DNA from: Acidimicrobiales bacterium
GTDB lineage: Bacteria > Actinomycetota > Acidimicrobiia > Acidimicrobiales > Ilumatobacteraceae
DNA length: 63,694 nt
Reading direction: 5' to 3'
Assembly (NCBI GenBank): GCA_030832455.1
Contig: JAURJB010000002.1
Span: 1 to 63,694 of the forward strand
Shown here: positions 8,221 to 16,894 of the stretch, one piece after another
Position numbering within the stretch: position 1 is the first letter of the stretch
How the letters are laid out: every line of letters starts with the position of its first letter
Translations under genes and position numbers: made by a program
The notes under the pieces: generated by a model
Seen by the model: the letters and a program-made list of their open reading frames with translations, nothing else
What the model was told of the DNA's origin: nothing
Database searches by the model: none

Positions 8221-9332
8221 CTGCAGATCAATCTCGCAGTGTCCGTCACGTCGGACTAGATGTCACTCGGGCAATCGCAATCTTTGGCGTAGTGGTCATG
8301 AACTATCACGCGTATCTCAACAAGTCGACGGCATTTTTTCCGGAGAACCCGTCGCTTGCCGAGCGAGTCTTTAACCCACTCACAGGAATTCTTTCCACAC
8401 GATTTGCCGCAACATTTGTTCTCGTTGCCGGAATCGGTACGAGCCTGTTCCTTCGCCGAACCATGTCTTCAGGGACTATTGACAGCACCGGGCAGGTGCG
8501 GGTTCAACTTGCTCGACGAGGAGTGTTCCTCTTTGTCTTGGGCTCTGGGCTGCAATGGATTTGGCCAGGAACCATCATTTTTTATTACGGCGCATACTTC
8601 ATGATTGGTGGTCTAATTGCCCTGTGGTCCACCCGTCGACTTATCGCATTGTCCATCGGATCAGTTGTGGTGTCTACTTCGCTTGCTGCGTGGAGGGCAT
8701 TCGAGTTCGTCAATGGCAACCCCACTAGATGGCTGAGCCCATCGCCAAACACACCGCGCAACCTGTTGATCCGAGTGTTCGTTGACTACACACACCCAGT
8801 GTTTCCATGGATCACATTTTTCTGTTTCGGTATCGTGATCGGCCGCTCCTACGAGGTTTTTCATGTATCTCGACTTCAGATTGCGAAGTGGGCCGGGGCG
8901 GCCTTACTTGCTGTCTATGTGATCCGTACCTACGCATACCCAGAGTTCCCCATCACATCAACCGATGTTGTTCTTCGCCGCATCTTGTCAACCAACAATC
9001 ATGAACATGGATTACTTCATGTTGCTTCTGCGCTTGCGACTGCAGTTCTTGCGTTATGTGCAATCAGCTGGATCTCAGAGAAGAAAACGGAGTCGGCTTT
9101 CGTCAACCATCTTGCCCGCGCAGGACGAACGTCACTTTCAATTTATGTCATGCATGTGCTGGTCTTCAACTTTGTTGTTAATTGGATGCACTGGATCCGA
9201 CCGACAGGTCTTAACACCGCACTTCTCTTTAGCGTGGGTTTTTATGCTGTGATCATTCCCGCAGCTGCTTGGTGGAGCAAAAGATACGGGACTGGGCCGC
9301 TTGAACGCATATATCGAATGTTTGGCGGATGA
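8211..9332 (+). CDS. Multi-pass membrane acyltransferase-like protein (YeiB/DUF1624-DUF418 type)
   Basis: A 373-residue protein with about ten hydrophobic segments. The start RHVGLDVTRAIAIFGVVVMN is the typical opening of the DUF1624/HGSNAT and YeiB families, which have R-x-x-x-x-D-x-x-R-A followed by a first helix. A C-terminal segment SLSIYVMHVLVFN also fits. Members are thought to acylate extracytoplasmic glycans, but most are uncharacterised. GTG at 8211 overlaps the racemase-like gene by 10 bases, and its TGA overlaps the ung ATG (ATGA). Pairing with a PLP racemase relative suggests a cell-envelope role (inference). Confidence 0.65.
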   Translation: MDVTADQSRSVRHVGLDVTRAIAIFGVVVMNYHAYLNKSTAFFPENPSLAERVFNPLTGILSTRFAATFVLVAGIGTSLFLRRTMSSGTIDSTGQVRVQLARRGVFLFVLGSGLQWIWPGTIIFYYGAYFMIGGLIALWSTRRLIALSIGSVVVSTSLAAWRAFEFVNGNPTRWLSPSPNTPRNLLIRVFVDYTHPVFPWITFFCFGIVIGRSYEVFHVSRLQIAKWAGAALLAVYVIRTYAYPEFPITSTDVVLRRILSTNNHEHGLLHVASALATAVLALCAISWISEKKTESAFVNHLARAGRTSLSIYVMHVLVFNFVVNWMHWIRPTGLNTALLFSVGFYAVIIPAAAWWSKRYGTGPLERIYRMFGG

Positions 9333-9994
9333 AGATTCCACTTTCATGGCGCGGTGTTGTCGGTCACGAGCGTGATCTGCCCTACTTTGCTTCGCTCACA
9401 GAGTTCCTGCAACACGAACGACAGCACTTCAACATCTTTCCAGCACATGACGAGGTGTTTACCGCACTAGAACTCACCGCGCCAGAAAACGTGAAGGTGG
9501 TGATTGTCGGACAAGATCCATATCACGGCTTTAACCAAGCACATGGTCTCAGTTTTTCGGTGCAACGCGGAGTTGCAATCCCTCCATCGCTGCGCAACAT
9601 TTTTGTTGAACTCCACACTGATACCAACACAGCAATTCCAGAACATGGGTGTCTTGAAGCATGGGCTACGCAAGGTGTCTTGCTTTTGAACACCACGCTC
9701 ACGGTGCGCGAAGGGCAGCCTGGATCACACGCCGGACACGGCTGGGAACAATTCACCGATGCGATCATCCATTACTTGGGTTCTCGCGATATGCACACGG
9801 TCTTCGTGTTATGGGGAGCGCACGCACAACGCAAACTACCGCTCATCAACAGTCGGCATACCGTGATTGTTTCAGCACACCCATCTCCGCTTTCGGCATA
9901 TCGCGGCTTCTTTGGTTCTCGCCCGTTCTCGCACACCAACACCGCGTTGTCTGCTCATGGTCAACACACCATTGATTGGCGGCTTGGTTCGTAA
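9329..9994 (+). CDS. ung: Uracil-DNA glycosylase, family 1
   Basis: A 221-residue enzyme that removes uracil from DNA in base-excision repair. The water-activating motif GQDPYHG (about residues 61-67), LLLNTTLTV and the DNA-intercalating HPSPLSAYRGF near the C-terminus are all intact, and the length is normal for the family. It starts by ATGA overlap with the upstream membrane protein, so it likely depends on that operon's promoter. Confidence 0.97.
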   Translation: MKIPLSWRGVVGHERDLPYFASLTEFLQHERQHFNIFPAHDEVFTALELTAPENVKVVIVGQDPYHGFNQAHGLSFSVQRGVAIPPSLRNIFVELHTDTNTAIPEHGCLEAWATQGVLLLNTTLTVREGQPGSHAGHGWEQFTDAIIHYLGSRDMHTVFVLWGAHAQRKLPLINSRHTVIVSAHPSPLSAYRGFFGSRPFSHTNTALSAHGQHTIDWRLGS

Positions 9995-10011
9995 CTGTTG
10001 CGTGTGCTCCT

Positions 10012-10017
10012 TACACT
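10012..10017 (+). promoter_or_regulatory. Candidate leaderless -10 element (TACACT)
   Basis: TACACT (TANNNT) is followed by exactly six bases and the ATG at 10024, the spacing expected for a transcript that begins at the start codon. No ribosome-binding site is visible. Confidence 0.5.
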
Positions 10018-10023
10018 CAAAGC

Positions 10024-10314
10024 ATGATTCTTGAAATTGCATTTGTCGAAGTACTGCCCGAGCACCATGCATCCTTTGAAATCGCCGTGAAATCTGCGTC
10101 ACAGGAAATACTCCCGCAAGCAAAGGGATTCATTGACTTCCAACTGCACAAAGGAATTGAGCAATCAAACACCTACACCTTTCACATCAACTGGCAAACT
10201 CTTGAAGATCACACCATTGGTTTTCGGGAAAGCGACTTATTTGTTCAGTGGAGATCAATGATCGGTGGGTTTTTTGCACAACCTCCAAACGTTGAGCACT
10301 GGCAATTGGTTTGA
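10024..10314 (+). CDS. ABM-fold (antibiotic biosynthesis monooxygenase-like) protein
   Basis: A 96-residue single-domain protein with the ABM ferredoxin-like pattern: ILEIAFVEVLPEHHASFE, then QAKGFIDFQLHKGIE, a central HINWQTLEDHTIGFRES and a C-terminal W. Such small dimeric proteins act as cofactor-less monooxygenases or heme-degrading or stress enzymes; substrate cannot be read here. ATG at 10024 follows a TANNNT hexamer by six bases and gives the expected family length. The next gene begins 38 bases downstream. Confidence 0.7.
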   Translation: MILEIAFVEVLPEHHASFEIAVKSASQEILPQAKGFIDFQLHKGIEQSNTYTFHINWQTLEDHTIGFRESDLFVQWRSMIGGFFAQPPNVEHWQLV

Positions 10315-10352
10315 GTTCGGCATTACACAAAGCCGCCCATTAGTTTTTACCC

Positions 10353-10742
10353 ATGGGATCCATACGCCGTAGCGACTTCATTGCGTGCAGCGCCGCCACG
10401 GTATGGGCTTTCGTAGGTCAACCAGAGAAACTCCACGAATGGTTTCCCATCACCAGCACCCGCGTTGAGGGAAACAAACGCTGGATCACACTTGCGGGTG
10501 GCATCACTTTCGAAGAGGACATCATCACCCTTGATCATGATTTGCGCCGATTTCAATACAAAATTGTCAATAATCCATTCATCACATTCCATTTAGGAAC
10601 TGTTGATGTAATTGCAGACGGACCCGACCGCTGTTTACTGATGTACTCAACCGACATGGAACCAGAAGTACTCGCGCTTCCCATTGCAGGTGCGGCTTCA
10701 ATAGGTATCGCGAAAGTCAAAGAAATGTTCGAAGGTAAATAA
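10353..10742 (+). CDS. SRPBCC-family (START-like) protein
   Basis: A 129-residue protein whose opening SDFIACSAATVWAFVGQPEKLHEWFP is the classic first strand and helix of SRPBCC polyketide-cyclase/START-like proteins, with the Trp-based cavity motif. These bind hydrophobic ligands or act as cyclases, aromatase subunits or chaperones. Its stop overlaps the ATG of the sulfatase gene by one base (TAATG), so the two are co-translated, but no shared role is known to me. Confidence 0.75.
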   Translation: MGSIRRSDFIACSAATVWAFVGQPEKLHEWFPITSTRVEGNKRWITLAGGITFEEDIITLDHDLRRFQYKIVNNPFITFHLGTVDVIADGPDRCLLMYSTDMEPEVLALPIAGAASIGIAKVKEMFEGK

Positions 10743-12292
10743 TGGGCCGCAAGATTCTGTTTATTACTACTGACCAGCAACGCTATGACGCACTCGGCTG
10801 CAACGGCGGCACCATCGCACGCACTCCAGTAATTGACGCACTCAGTCGAGCCGGAATCACATTCGATCGGGCACATCCACAAAACGTGGTGTGCATGCCC
10901 TCTCGTAGCACCATGCTCACGGGTCAACACGTAAGCACGCACGGTGTGTGGATGAACGGCGTGCCACTGCCCGAAGATGCACCAAGTATTGCTGCAGATT
11001 TACGACATGCAGGATATGCAACTGCACTCATCGGCAAAGCGCACTTCGAGCCACTGCTAGATCCGTTTTTGCGCTTTACCGAAAACCGGCTCGGTGCAGA
11101 ACTCATCAACACCGACAATCCACGAGACCCTCATCGCGGTTTCGACCATATGGAACTTGCAACACATGGTGCCGCAGGGCAATTGCATTATTCGCAGTGG
11201 ATTCGTTCTGAGCATCCCGAGACCATTGGTGGCTATTACAACGTGCTTGACCGCGAACTTCAGGTAAATGCTGAAGGCGGCGGCGACACTGGTGCACCAC
11301 AAGTAAAAGTCAACCCCATTCCGCGCGAGTGGTATCACACCGAATGGGTTGCGCAACGAACGATTGCGTGGTTGCAGTCACTTCCCGATGACCGAGACTG
11401 GTTCTGTTGGATGAGCTTTCCCGATCCCCATCACCCATGGGACCCACCAGCATCCGAACTTCATCGCGTGAACTGGAAAGATCTTGATCTACCCCAGGGC
11501 TATATCGCCGATGCTGACAAGCGCGAAAAAGTGATTGACGCAAAGCTGCGTCACTGGCGCGGTTGGTACGACGGAACATTTGTCTCCAACTATGAAGCAC
11601 CAGCCAAGTGGGTACCAGCAACATTGACGGCCGACCAAGTGCGCGAAGTGAATGCGTTCACCCACGTTGAAAATGAACTCATCGACGAAGCCATTGGCTC
11701 AGTGATGAAAGCCATCGAATCACGCGGCTGGGGCAACGATCTTGATGTGCTGTACACCACGGATCATGGCGAATTTCAAGGAGATTTTGGCTTTTTGTTC
11801 AAAGGCCCGTATCACGTGGATTCGCTCATGCGATTGCCGTTGATCTGGCGTCCTGCTCCAAGTTCACACATTGAACCTGCGCGAGTAAGCGCACCGGTTG
11901 GTTTGGTTTCACTGGCTGCAACATTTGCCCACATTGCCGGACTTGAACAACCCAGTTACGTCGAAGCACCTCGCTTGCCACACACAAATAGCGATGCCGA
12001 AACACTTGGGCATGAACGCGTACTCACCGAATGGGACAGTGTGTTGTTCGGCAAAATTGTTCATCTGCGCACGATTTGTCGTGATAATTGGGTCTGCACT
12101 GCAGCATTGCCCGGTTCGATGAATGAAGCAGGTGACGGTGAGCTCTACGACCTCACGCACGACCCGCTTCAACATGTCAATCTGTGGAGTGATCCACAAG
12201 CACGAGCGATGCGCGAAAGCATGCTTGCAGACATGTGGGACAACTTGCCAGACCAGCAGTTGCCGCTGCGCCACATGGACGCGCCCGTTTGA
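10742..12292 (+). CDS. Type I sulfatase (formylglycine-dependent)
   Basis: A 516-residue alkaline-phosphatase-superfamily sulfatase. ILFITTDQQRYDALGC at the N-terminus supplies metal ligands, and VCMPSRSTMLTGQ (C51) is the C-x-P-S-R signature whose Cys is converted to formylglycine. TDHGEFQGDFGF provides the later metal Asp-His. There is no signal peptide, so it is probably cytoplasmic. It could instead be a phosphonate or choline-sulfate hydrolase in this family; the substrate is open. It is translationally coupled to the SRPBCC gene and ends four bases from the convergent agmatine deiminase gene. Confidence 0.87.
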   Translation: MGRKILFITTDQQRYDALGCNGGTIARTPVIDALSRAGITFDRAHPQNVVCMPSRSTMLTGQHVSTHGVWMNGVPLPEDAPSIAADLRHAGYATALIGKAHFEPLLDPFLRFTENRLGAELINTDNPRDPHRGFDHMELATHGAAGQLHYSQWIRSEHPETIGGYYNVLDRELQVNAEGGGDTGAPQVKVNPIPREWYHTEWVAQRTIAWLQSLPDDRDWFCWMSFPDPHHPWDPPASELHRVNWKDLDLPQGYIADADKREKVIDAKLRHWRGWYDGTFVSNYEAPAKWVPATLTADQVREVNAFTHVENELIDEAIGSVMKAIESRGWGNDLDVLYTTDHGEFQGDFGFLFKGPYHVDSLMRLPLIWRPAPSSHIEPARVSAPVGLVSLAATFAHIAGLEQPSYVEAPRLPHTNSDAETLGHERVLTEWDSVLFGKIVHLRTICRDNWVCTAALPGSMNEAGDGELYDLTHDPLQHVNLWSDPQARAMRESMLADMWDNLPDQQLPLRHMDAPV

Positions 12293-12296
12293 TCAG

Positions 12297-13274
12297 TTAC
12301 TGATGCGCTGGAATCTGCTGCGTAATGCAGTGAATTCCTCCACCGCCAAACGCCAAAATTGCACCGACATCTAAACCAACTACTTGTCGATCAGGAATAA
12401 ATTCTGCAATGAGCGCAAGCATGTCGTCGTCTGCGGCGTGCCCACACACGGGAACAATGACAGCACCATTGACAAGAAAAAAATTGAGATACGGAACCTG
12501 CACCGTCACTCCATGCACTTCGATTCGCGGCAAGACAGGAACCTCACGAATCGTGATGTCAAACATTTCGGCAACACGACGATTTTCCCTCAGTCGCTCA
12601 TGGTCACTTACCGAAGTATCGTCGCAACCCTGCAACACGAGTGTCCGCGGAGCAGTGAAGCAGGCGACGTTGTCCACATGTCCGTCGGTATCTTCGTCTA
12701 ACGAAAGCCCATGCGGAAGCCAGATCACATCTGTAGCTCCGAGCTCGTGCTTCATCGTTGACGCAATATCTTCACGCGTGAGTTGTGGATTGCGATTGGG
12801 ATTCAACAAACATTGTTCTGTTGTTGCAAGAAGTCCCGTCCCGTCAACTGTGATTGAACCGCCTTCAAACACCATGTCGATGTTGCGAATTTCGTGACCC
12901 ATTAACTCTGCAAATGATCGAGCAAGAGCAGCGTCTTTGTCGTAAGGAACAAACTTGTTGCCCCACCCGTTAAACAGCCAATTACCAGCGATGCGCTTGT
13001 CACCATCAAAGACATAGATCGGACCGGTATCTCGGAACCATGAGTCATCAAGTGGCAGTTCGACAACTTCTACGTTGTCACCACACAACAGCCGTGCTCG
13101 GTCAGCGTCTTGTGCGTTAGCAATCATGGTGATGGGCTCAAACCCCGAGATCGTTTTGGCCACTGCTGCATGGGCTAAACGGGCATCACCCATGTGGTCG
13201 CGGTATAAGTCGTGTCGCGACGGCCAGCACATTACGGTTCGCTCATGATGGGCGAATTCGCCCGGCATTTTCAC
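12297..13274 (-). CDS. aguA: Agmatine deiminase
   Basis: A 325-residue amidinotransferase-fold enzyme that converts agmatine to N-carbamoylputrescine and ammonia. Visible motifs are DDSWFRDTGP (about residues 76-85), FEGGSI, DTDGHVDN and the C-terminal GGGGIHCITQQIPA with the nucleophilic Cys. The GTG at 13274 overlaps the stop of the amidase gene upstream (GTGA), so the two are translationally coupled. Together they turn agmatine into putrescine. The length and all catalytic residues look normal. Confidence 0.93.
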   Translation of the reverse strand: MKMPGEFAHHERTVMCWPSRHDLYRDHMGDARLAHAAVAKTISGFEPITMIANAQDADRARLLCGDNVEVVELPLDDSWFRDTGPIYVFDGDKRIAGNWLFNGWGNKFVPYDKDAALARSFAELMGHEIRNIDMVFEGGSITVDGTGLLATTEQCLLNPNRNPQLTREDIASTMKHELGATDVIWLPHGLSLDEDTDGHVDNVACFTAPRTLVLQGCDDTSVSDHERLRENRRVAEMFDITIREVPVLPRIEVHGVTVQVPYLNFFLVNGAVIVPVCGHAADDDMLALIAEFIPDRQVVGLDVGAILAFGGGGIHCITQQIPAHQ

Positions 13275-14152
13275 GATAACTCATCTCCATCAAGGGTGAT
13301 CAGCGGAATGTATAACTCTGGTCGGCGATCGCGAAATACTCCCCAGCCAAGGCGCATCGCGCGAACAGCGTCCAAGTCGAACGTTGCAGTTAACACGGTT
13401 TCTTCTTCTCGATCTGCCTCTGCAATTTTTGCACCCGTTGCATCGGCGATAAATGATGACCCATAGAACGTGATCTCGTTATTCACTCCAACTTCGCGAC
13501 CTGTTCGGTTGGCGGCAATGACAGGCATCAGGTTTGCACCTGCATGACCTTGCATCACGCGTTGCCAATGCATGGATGAATCCCATGTTGGATTCGGAGG
13601 TTCGCTGCCGATTGCTGTTGGGTACAACAACAATTCTGCGCCCATCAATGCCATTGCTCGCGCAGCTTCAGGGAACCATTGATCCCAGCAAATACCTACG
13701 CCAATATTTCCAAATCGGGTATTCCAAACCTGAAAGCCAGTGTCGCCTGGGCTGAAGTAGTACTTCTCGGTATAACCAGGTCCATCAGGAATATGGCTCT
13801 TGCGATAAATGCCAAGCATCGATCCATCTGCATCAATCATTGCAACGGTATTGAACAATGTGTTGTTTGCTCGTTCGTACACGCTGATCGGCAGCACAAC
13901 ACCAAGTTCTTGTGCAAGTTTCATAAAGTGTTCGATTGTTGGATGCCCCTCAATCGGTAACGCGCGAGCCAACTCGCTTGCAAGTTGGTCTTTGCAGAAG
14001 TAATGCCCCTCAAACAGCTCGGGGATAAGAATTACTTGTGCTCCTGATACTGCGGCTGCACGAACTAATCGTTCAGCGGTAGCAACATTGGTTGCAACAT
14101 CGACAGCCATCGACATTTGGATTGCTGCGACAGTGACCGTGCGTGAAGTCAT
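13271..14152 (-). CDS. aguB: N-carbamoylputrescine amidase
   Basis: A 293-residue carbon-nitrogen hydrolase with the Glu-Lys-Cys triad in PELFEGHYF (about residue 45), YRKSHIPDGPGYTEKYYF (about 117) and GICWDQW (about 154). The long GPGYTEKYYFSPGD segment is typical of N-carbamoylputrescine amidase rather than other nitrilases. It hydrolyses N-carbamoylputrescine to putrescine, CO2 and ammonia, and is the first gene of the aguB-aguA pair. No arginine decarboxylase, which would supply agmatine, lies in the window. Confidence 0.92.
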   Translation of the reverse strand: MTSRTVTVAAIQMSMAVDVATNVATAERLVRAAAVSGAQVILIPELFEGHYFCKDQLASELARALPIEGHPTIEHFMKLAQELGVVLPISVYERANNTLFNTVAMIDADGSMLGIYRKSHIPDGPGYTEKYYFSPGDTGFQVWNTRFGNIGVGICWDQWFPEAARAMALMGAELLLYPTAIGSEPPNPTWDSSMHWQRVMQGHAGANLMPVIAANRTGREVGVNNEITFYGSSFIADATGAKIAEADREEETVLTATFDLDAVRAMRLGWGVFRDRRPELYIPLITLDGDELS

Positions 14153-14172
14153 GAACGTACCTTTCGAAGATT

Positions 14173-14658
14173 TCAGCCAAGCGCCGAATTAATTGCCGCG
14201 AGGACCTCTGGCGCATCAGGTGCTACCTGAGGATGAAACCTGGCAACAACATTCCCCTGGCGATCAAGAACGAATTTTTCAAAATTCCATCGCACGTCAC
14301 CGCTGTAACCTTCGGCATCTTTGACATCTGCAAGCGAGGCGAACAGTCCGTGGCGGGCATCTCCGTTGACATCAACCTTTTCCGTCAATGGGAACGTCAC
14401 ATTGAACGAAGTTGAGCAAAACTCTTGGATCTCTTCTGCTGTTCCAGGCTCTTGTCCAAGGAACTGATTACACGGCACACCCACGACCGAAAAACCCTTG
14501 TCTGCAAGGTCGTTATGGACTTGCTGTAATGCGCTGTACTGAGGCGTGAGGCCACACTTAGAGGCCACATTGACGAGCAGCGTGACTTTGCCCTGCTGTG
14601 CTCCCAGCACATCTCCTGAGCCAATGAGCGGATTGATCTTCTGTGAATACAACGACAC
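14173..14658 (-). CDS. Cysteine-type glutathione/thioredoxin peroxidase
   Basis: A 161-residue GPx-family protein. The peroxidatic Cys is in NVASKCGLTPQY (C35), with GVPCNQFLGQEPG (Gln) and RWNFEKF (Trp/Asn) completing the tetrad. It lacks selenocysteine; bacterial Cys-GPx enzymes are usually reduced by thioredoxin. GTG at 14658 is chosen because GGAGG stands six bases upstream; the open frame continues to 14715 but the extra residues overlap the divergent promoter region. It sits 20 bases upstream of aguB and may be co-transcribed with it. Confidence 0.9.
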   Translation of the reverse strand: MSLYSQKINPLIGSGDVLGAQQGKVTLLVNVASKCGLTPQYSALQQVHNDLADKGFSVVGVPCNQFLGQEPGTAEEIQEFCSTSFNVTFPLTEKVDVNGDARHGLFASLADVKDAEGYSGDVRWNFEKFVLDRQGNVVARFHPQVAPDAPEVLAAINSALG

Positions 14659-14734
14659 GGGATACCTCCAATGAGCGCGGGTTTGCGCTGGCAATGATCG
14701 TAACGCCCACGCCACTACCTGCTACACAAGATGC

Positions 14735-15322
14735 ATGCCACGGAAGCAATTTGATGCCTCGTATTACAAACGGTTCTACTCAAGCACCCCGGTGCACAGT
14801 CGCAAGAAAGTTGCACTGCTCGCCAATTCAGTGCACAGCATGTGTGCGTGGTGGGATGTGCCCGTTCGATCAGTGCTTGATGTTGGTGCAGGTCTTGGCT
14901 ACTGGCGTGATTGGTACGCCGAGAATTATCCAAAAGTTAAGCGATTGTCCACCGATATCAGTGAGCACGCTTGCGAAAAGTATGGACACGAGCAACACGA
15001 CATTGGCACCTGGGCACCCAGCACCAAATTTGATTTAGTGGTGTGTCATGGCGTGCTGCAATACCTAGGAGACAAACAGGCAGAAGCGGCGATTCGCAAT
15101 TTAGCCAAGGCCACACGCCATGTTCTGTATCTCGAAGTTCCTACAAAATCTGATCTCCGTCACGTTGTCGACAAAGTGGCAACAGATCTTGATATTCATG
15201 CGCGTACGGGAGATTGGTACCGCAATCGTTTGTCGAAATACTTTGTCCAAGCCGGTGCAGGGCTGTGGGTTGCGAAATCTTCTGAAGCAGTGCTCTACGA
15301 ATTAGAGCGAACGAAAAAGTAG
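14735..15322 (+). CDS. Class I SAM-dependent methyltransferase
   Basis: A 195-residue protein with SAM motif I SVLDVGAGLGYWRDW (about residues 46-60), an acidic motif II LSTDIS and the later FDLVVCHGVLQYLGD. The basic opening PRKQFDASYYKRFY precedes it. The acceptor substrate is not apparent. Divergent from the glutathione peroxidase gene and convergent with bioY. The ATG follows only 76 bases from the neighbour's start. Confidence 0.78.
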   Translation: MPRKQFDASYYKRFYSSTPVHSRKKVALLANSVHSMCAWWDVPVRSVLDVGAGLGYWRDWYAENYPKVKRLSTDISEHACEKYGHEQHDIGTWAPSTKFDLVVCHGVLQYLGDKQAEAAIRNLAKATRHVLYLEVPTKSDLRHVVDKVATDLDIHARTGDWYRNRLSKYFVQAGAGLWVAKSSEAVLYELERTKK

Positions 15323-15337
15323 CAGCTTTTTAGGTCG

Positions 15338-15967
15338 TTACTTGTTTGACGACACTGCAGCCCACACCGAAGCGGTGCAGCCAGCAGCAACCAAGGCCTT
15401 CAGTAAATCGCCAACCAAAAATGGTGCGACTCCGAGGCTGATTGCATTTTGCTCGCCATTGGCGAGCGGCATATTCAAATGAATTGACAACCAACTCGCG
15501 CCACAGGCATAGATGATGGTGGAGCCAAGCAACATTGCCGGAAGCGAGGTTGCAAAGTTACGGTCATGCTTGCGCTCTGCCAAGTAACCAATCGCGGCTG
15601 CTGCGACAACGAAACCAACGAGGTACCCCATCGTTGCGCCTGTTCCCGTTTCCCAACCACCAGTGCCACCTGAATAAAATGGCAAACCGATGAGCCCTGC
15701 TGACCAATACAACATTTGGCTCAACGCACCACGGCGCATGCCAAGCACGGCTCCTGAAAGCAAGACAGCAAATGTTTGACCTGTCAATGGAACTGGTGTG
15801 AAGCCCAATGGAATTTCAATTTGTGCGGCTACTGCTGTCAGCAATGTGAAGCCAACAACGAGAGCTACGTCTTGCAAGAGTGCCCTGCTACGCGAATCAT
15901 GACGCGGGAACAGGTCTGCAAGCACTTGGGTTGACGATGACACGGACGAAAAAACGGTGGTAGCCAT
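15338..15967 (-). CDS. bioY: BioY biotin transporter, substrate-binding (S) component
   Basis: A 209-residue membrane protein with the BioY pattern AAQIEIPLGFTPVPLTGQTF followed by VLLSGAVLGMRRGALSQMLY and a Gly-rich GGTGGWETGTGATMGYLVGF loop. BioY captures biotin as the S component of an ECF transporter, or works alone. No bioM/bioN or biotin synthesis genes are in the window. I start at ATG 15967; the open frame reaches 16108 but would cover the divergent purine nucleoside phosphorylase promoter. A TAAAGT hexamer lies eight bases upstream. Confidence 0.92.
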   Translation of the reverse strand: MATTVFSSVSSSTQVLADLFPRHDSRSRALLQDVALVVGFTLLTAVAAQIEIPLGFTPVPLTGQTFAVLLSGAVLGMRRGALSQMLYWSAGLIGLPFYSGGTGGWETGTGATMGYLVGFVVAAAAIGYLAERKHDRNFATSLPAMLLGSTIIYACGASWLSIHLNMPLANGEQNAISLGVAPFLVGDLLKALVAAGCTASVWAAVSSNK

Positions 15968-16015
15968 GGCTTCTGACTTTACAGGCGACGACACATAAAC
16001 CTGAAACCCTCTGCC

Positions 16016-16021
16016 TAGCAT
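16016..16021 (+). promoter_or_regulatory. Candidate leaderless -10 element (TAGCAT)
   Basis: TAGCAT (TANNNT) ends exactly six bases before the ATG at 16028, implying a leaderless transcript for the nucleoside-salvage run. Confidence 0.5.
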
Positions 16022-16027
16022 TGAGTT

Positions 16028-16894
16028 ATGGAAAACGCGGTGCACGAAGCCTTTGCGCTTGCCGAGCATGCTGCAACAGTTATTCGAAAAACCTTTCCTG
16101 CACATCACGAGGTCCTCGTTGTACTTGGATCGGGATGGGCTGAATCGGTCCCCGCGCTCGAGGCACTCTCAACCAGCCCAGTGCACACATTAGAAATCGC
16201 CGAAATTCCAGGTTTTAAGAAGCCAACTGCGCTTGGCCACGGAGGAGCGCTGAAATCCATCACTGTTGGTTCAACTCCCGTCTTACTTCTGACAGGTCGC
16301 ACTCACTTATACGAAGGGCGTGGCGTTCACGCCGTTGTTCATGGAATTCGTACTGCATACAACTTGGGTTGTCGCACCGTCATCCTGACAAATGGCGCTG
16401 GATGTCTGCGCACCGACTGGCAAGTTGGAACACCTGTCGTTATTCGTGACCACATCAACCTCACTGCACATTCACCACTTACAGGTGACAATGCACCACC
16501 ACCACTCGCTGGGCGATTCGTTGATCTCACCGATGCATACGCAACATCCTTGCGCGATCTTGTGCGCTCAATTGAGCCCAGCATTAACGAAGCCGTATAC
16601 CTCGGACTGCACGGTCCTCACTTTGAAACACCGGCAGAAATCACCATGGCCGCAACATGGGGTGCGGAAATGGTCGGAATGTCAACCGTGCTTGAAACCA
16701 TCGCTGCCCGACACCTTGATATGAACGTCTTGGCCTTATCACTTGCCACCAACCTTGCATCTGGTCTGAGCGGCAACAAACTTTCTGGCGAAGAGGTCAT
16801 TCAAGTTGGCAAAGACTCGTCTAAAAAAGTTGGCGATCTGCTGAGTCGTGTGCTCATTGCATTTGACCAACTACAGAATGGAAAACTTTCATGA
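16028..16894 (+). CDS. Purine nucleoside phosphorylase (trimeric, family 2)
   Basis: A 288-residue enzyme that phosphorolyses inosine or guanosine type nucleosides. Motifs include VVLGSGWAES (phosphate loop), GRTHLYEG, TNGAGCLR and HGPHFETPAEI, with VGMSTVLETIAA near the base and ribose site. The length and motifs match the trimeric PNP family. It is followed by an amidohydrolase via ATGA overlap and then cytidine deaminase, together a nucleoside-salvage group. Confidence 0.92.
   Translation: MENAVHEAFALAEHAATVIRKTFPAHHEVLVVLGSGWAESVPALEALSTSPVHTLEIAEIPGFKKPTALGHGGALKSITVGSTPVLLLTGRTHLYEGRGVHAVVHGIRTAYNLGCRTVILTNGAGCLRTDWQVGTPVVIRDHINLTAHSPLTGDNAPPPLAGRFVDLTDAYATSLRDLVRSIEPSINEAVYLGLHGPHFETPAEITMAATWGAEMVGMSTVLETIAARHLDMNVLALSLATNLASGLSGNKLSGEEVIQVGKDSSKKVGDLLSRVLIAFDQLQNGKLS

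Noticed and set aside
15314-15331. AAAAAG/CTTTTT inverted repeat between the methyltransferase and bioY
   Set aside because: A six-pair, nearly all A-T stem is too weak to call a terminator.
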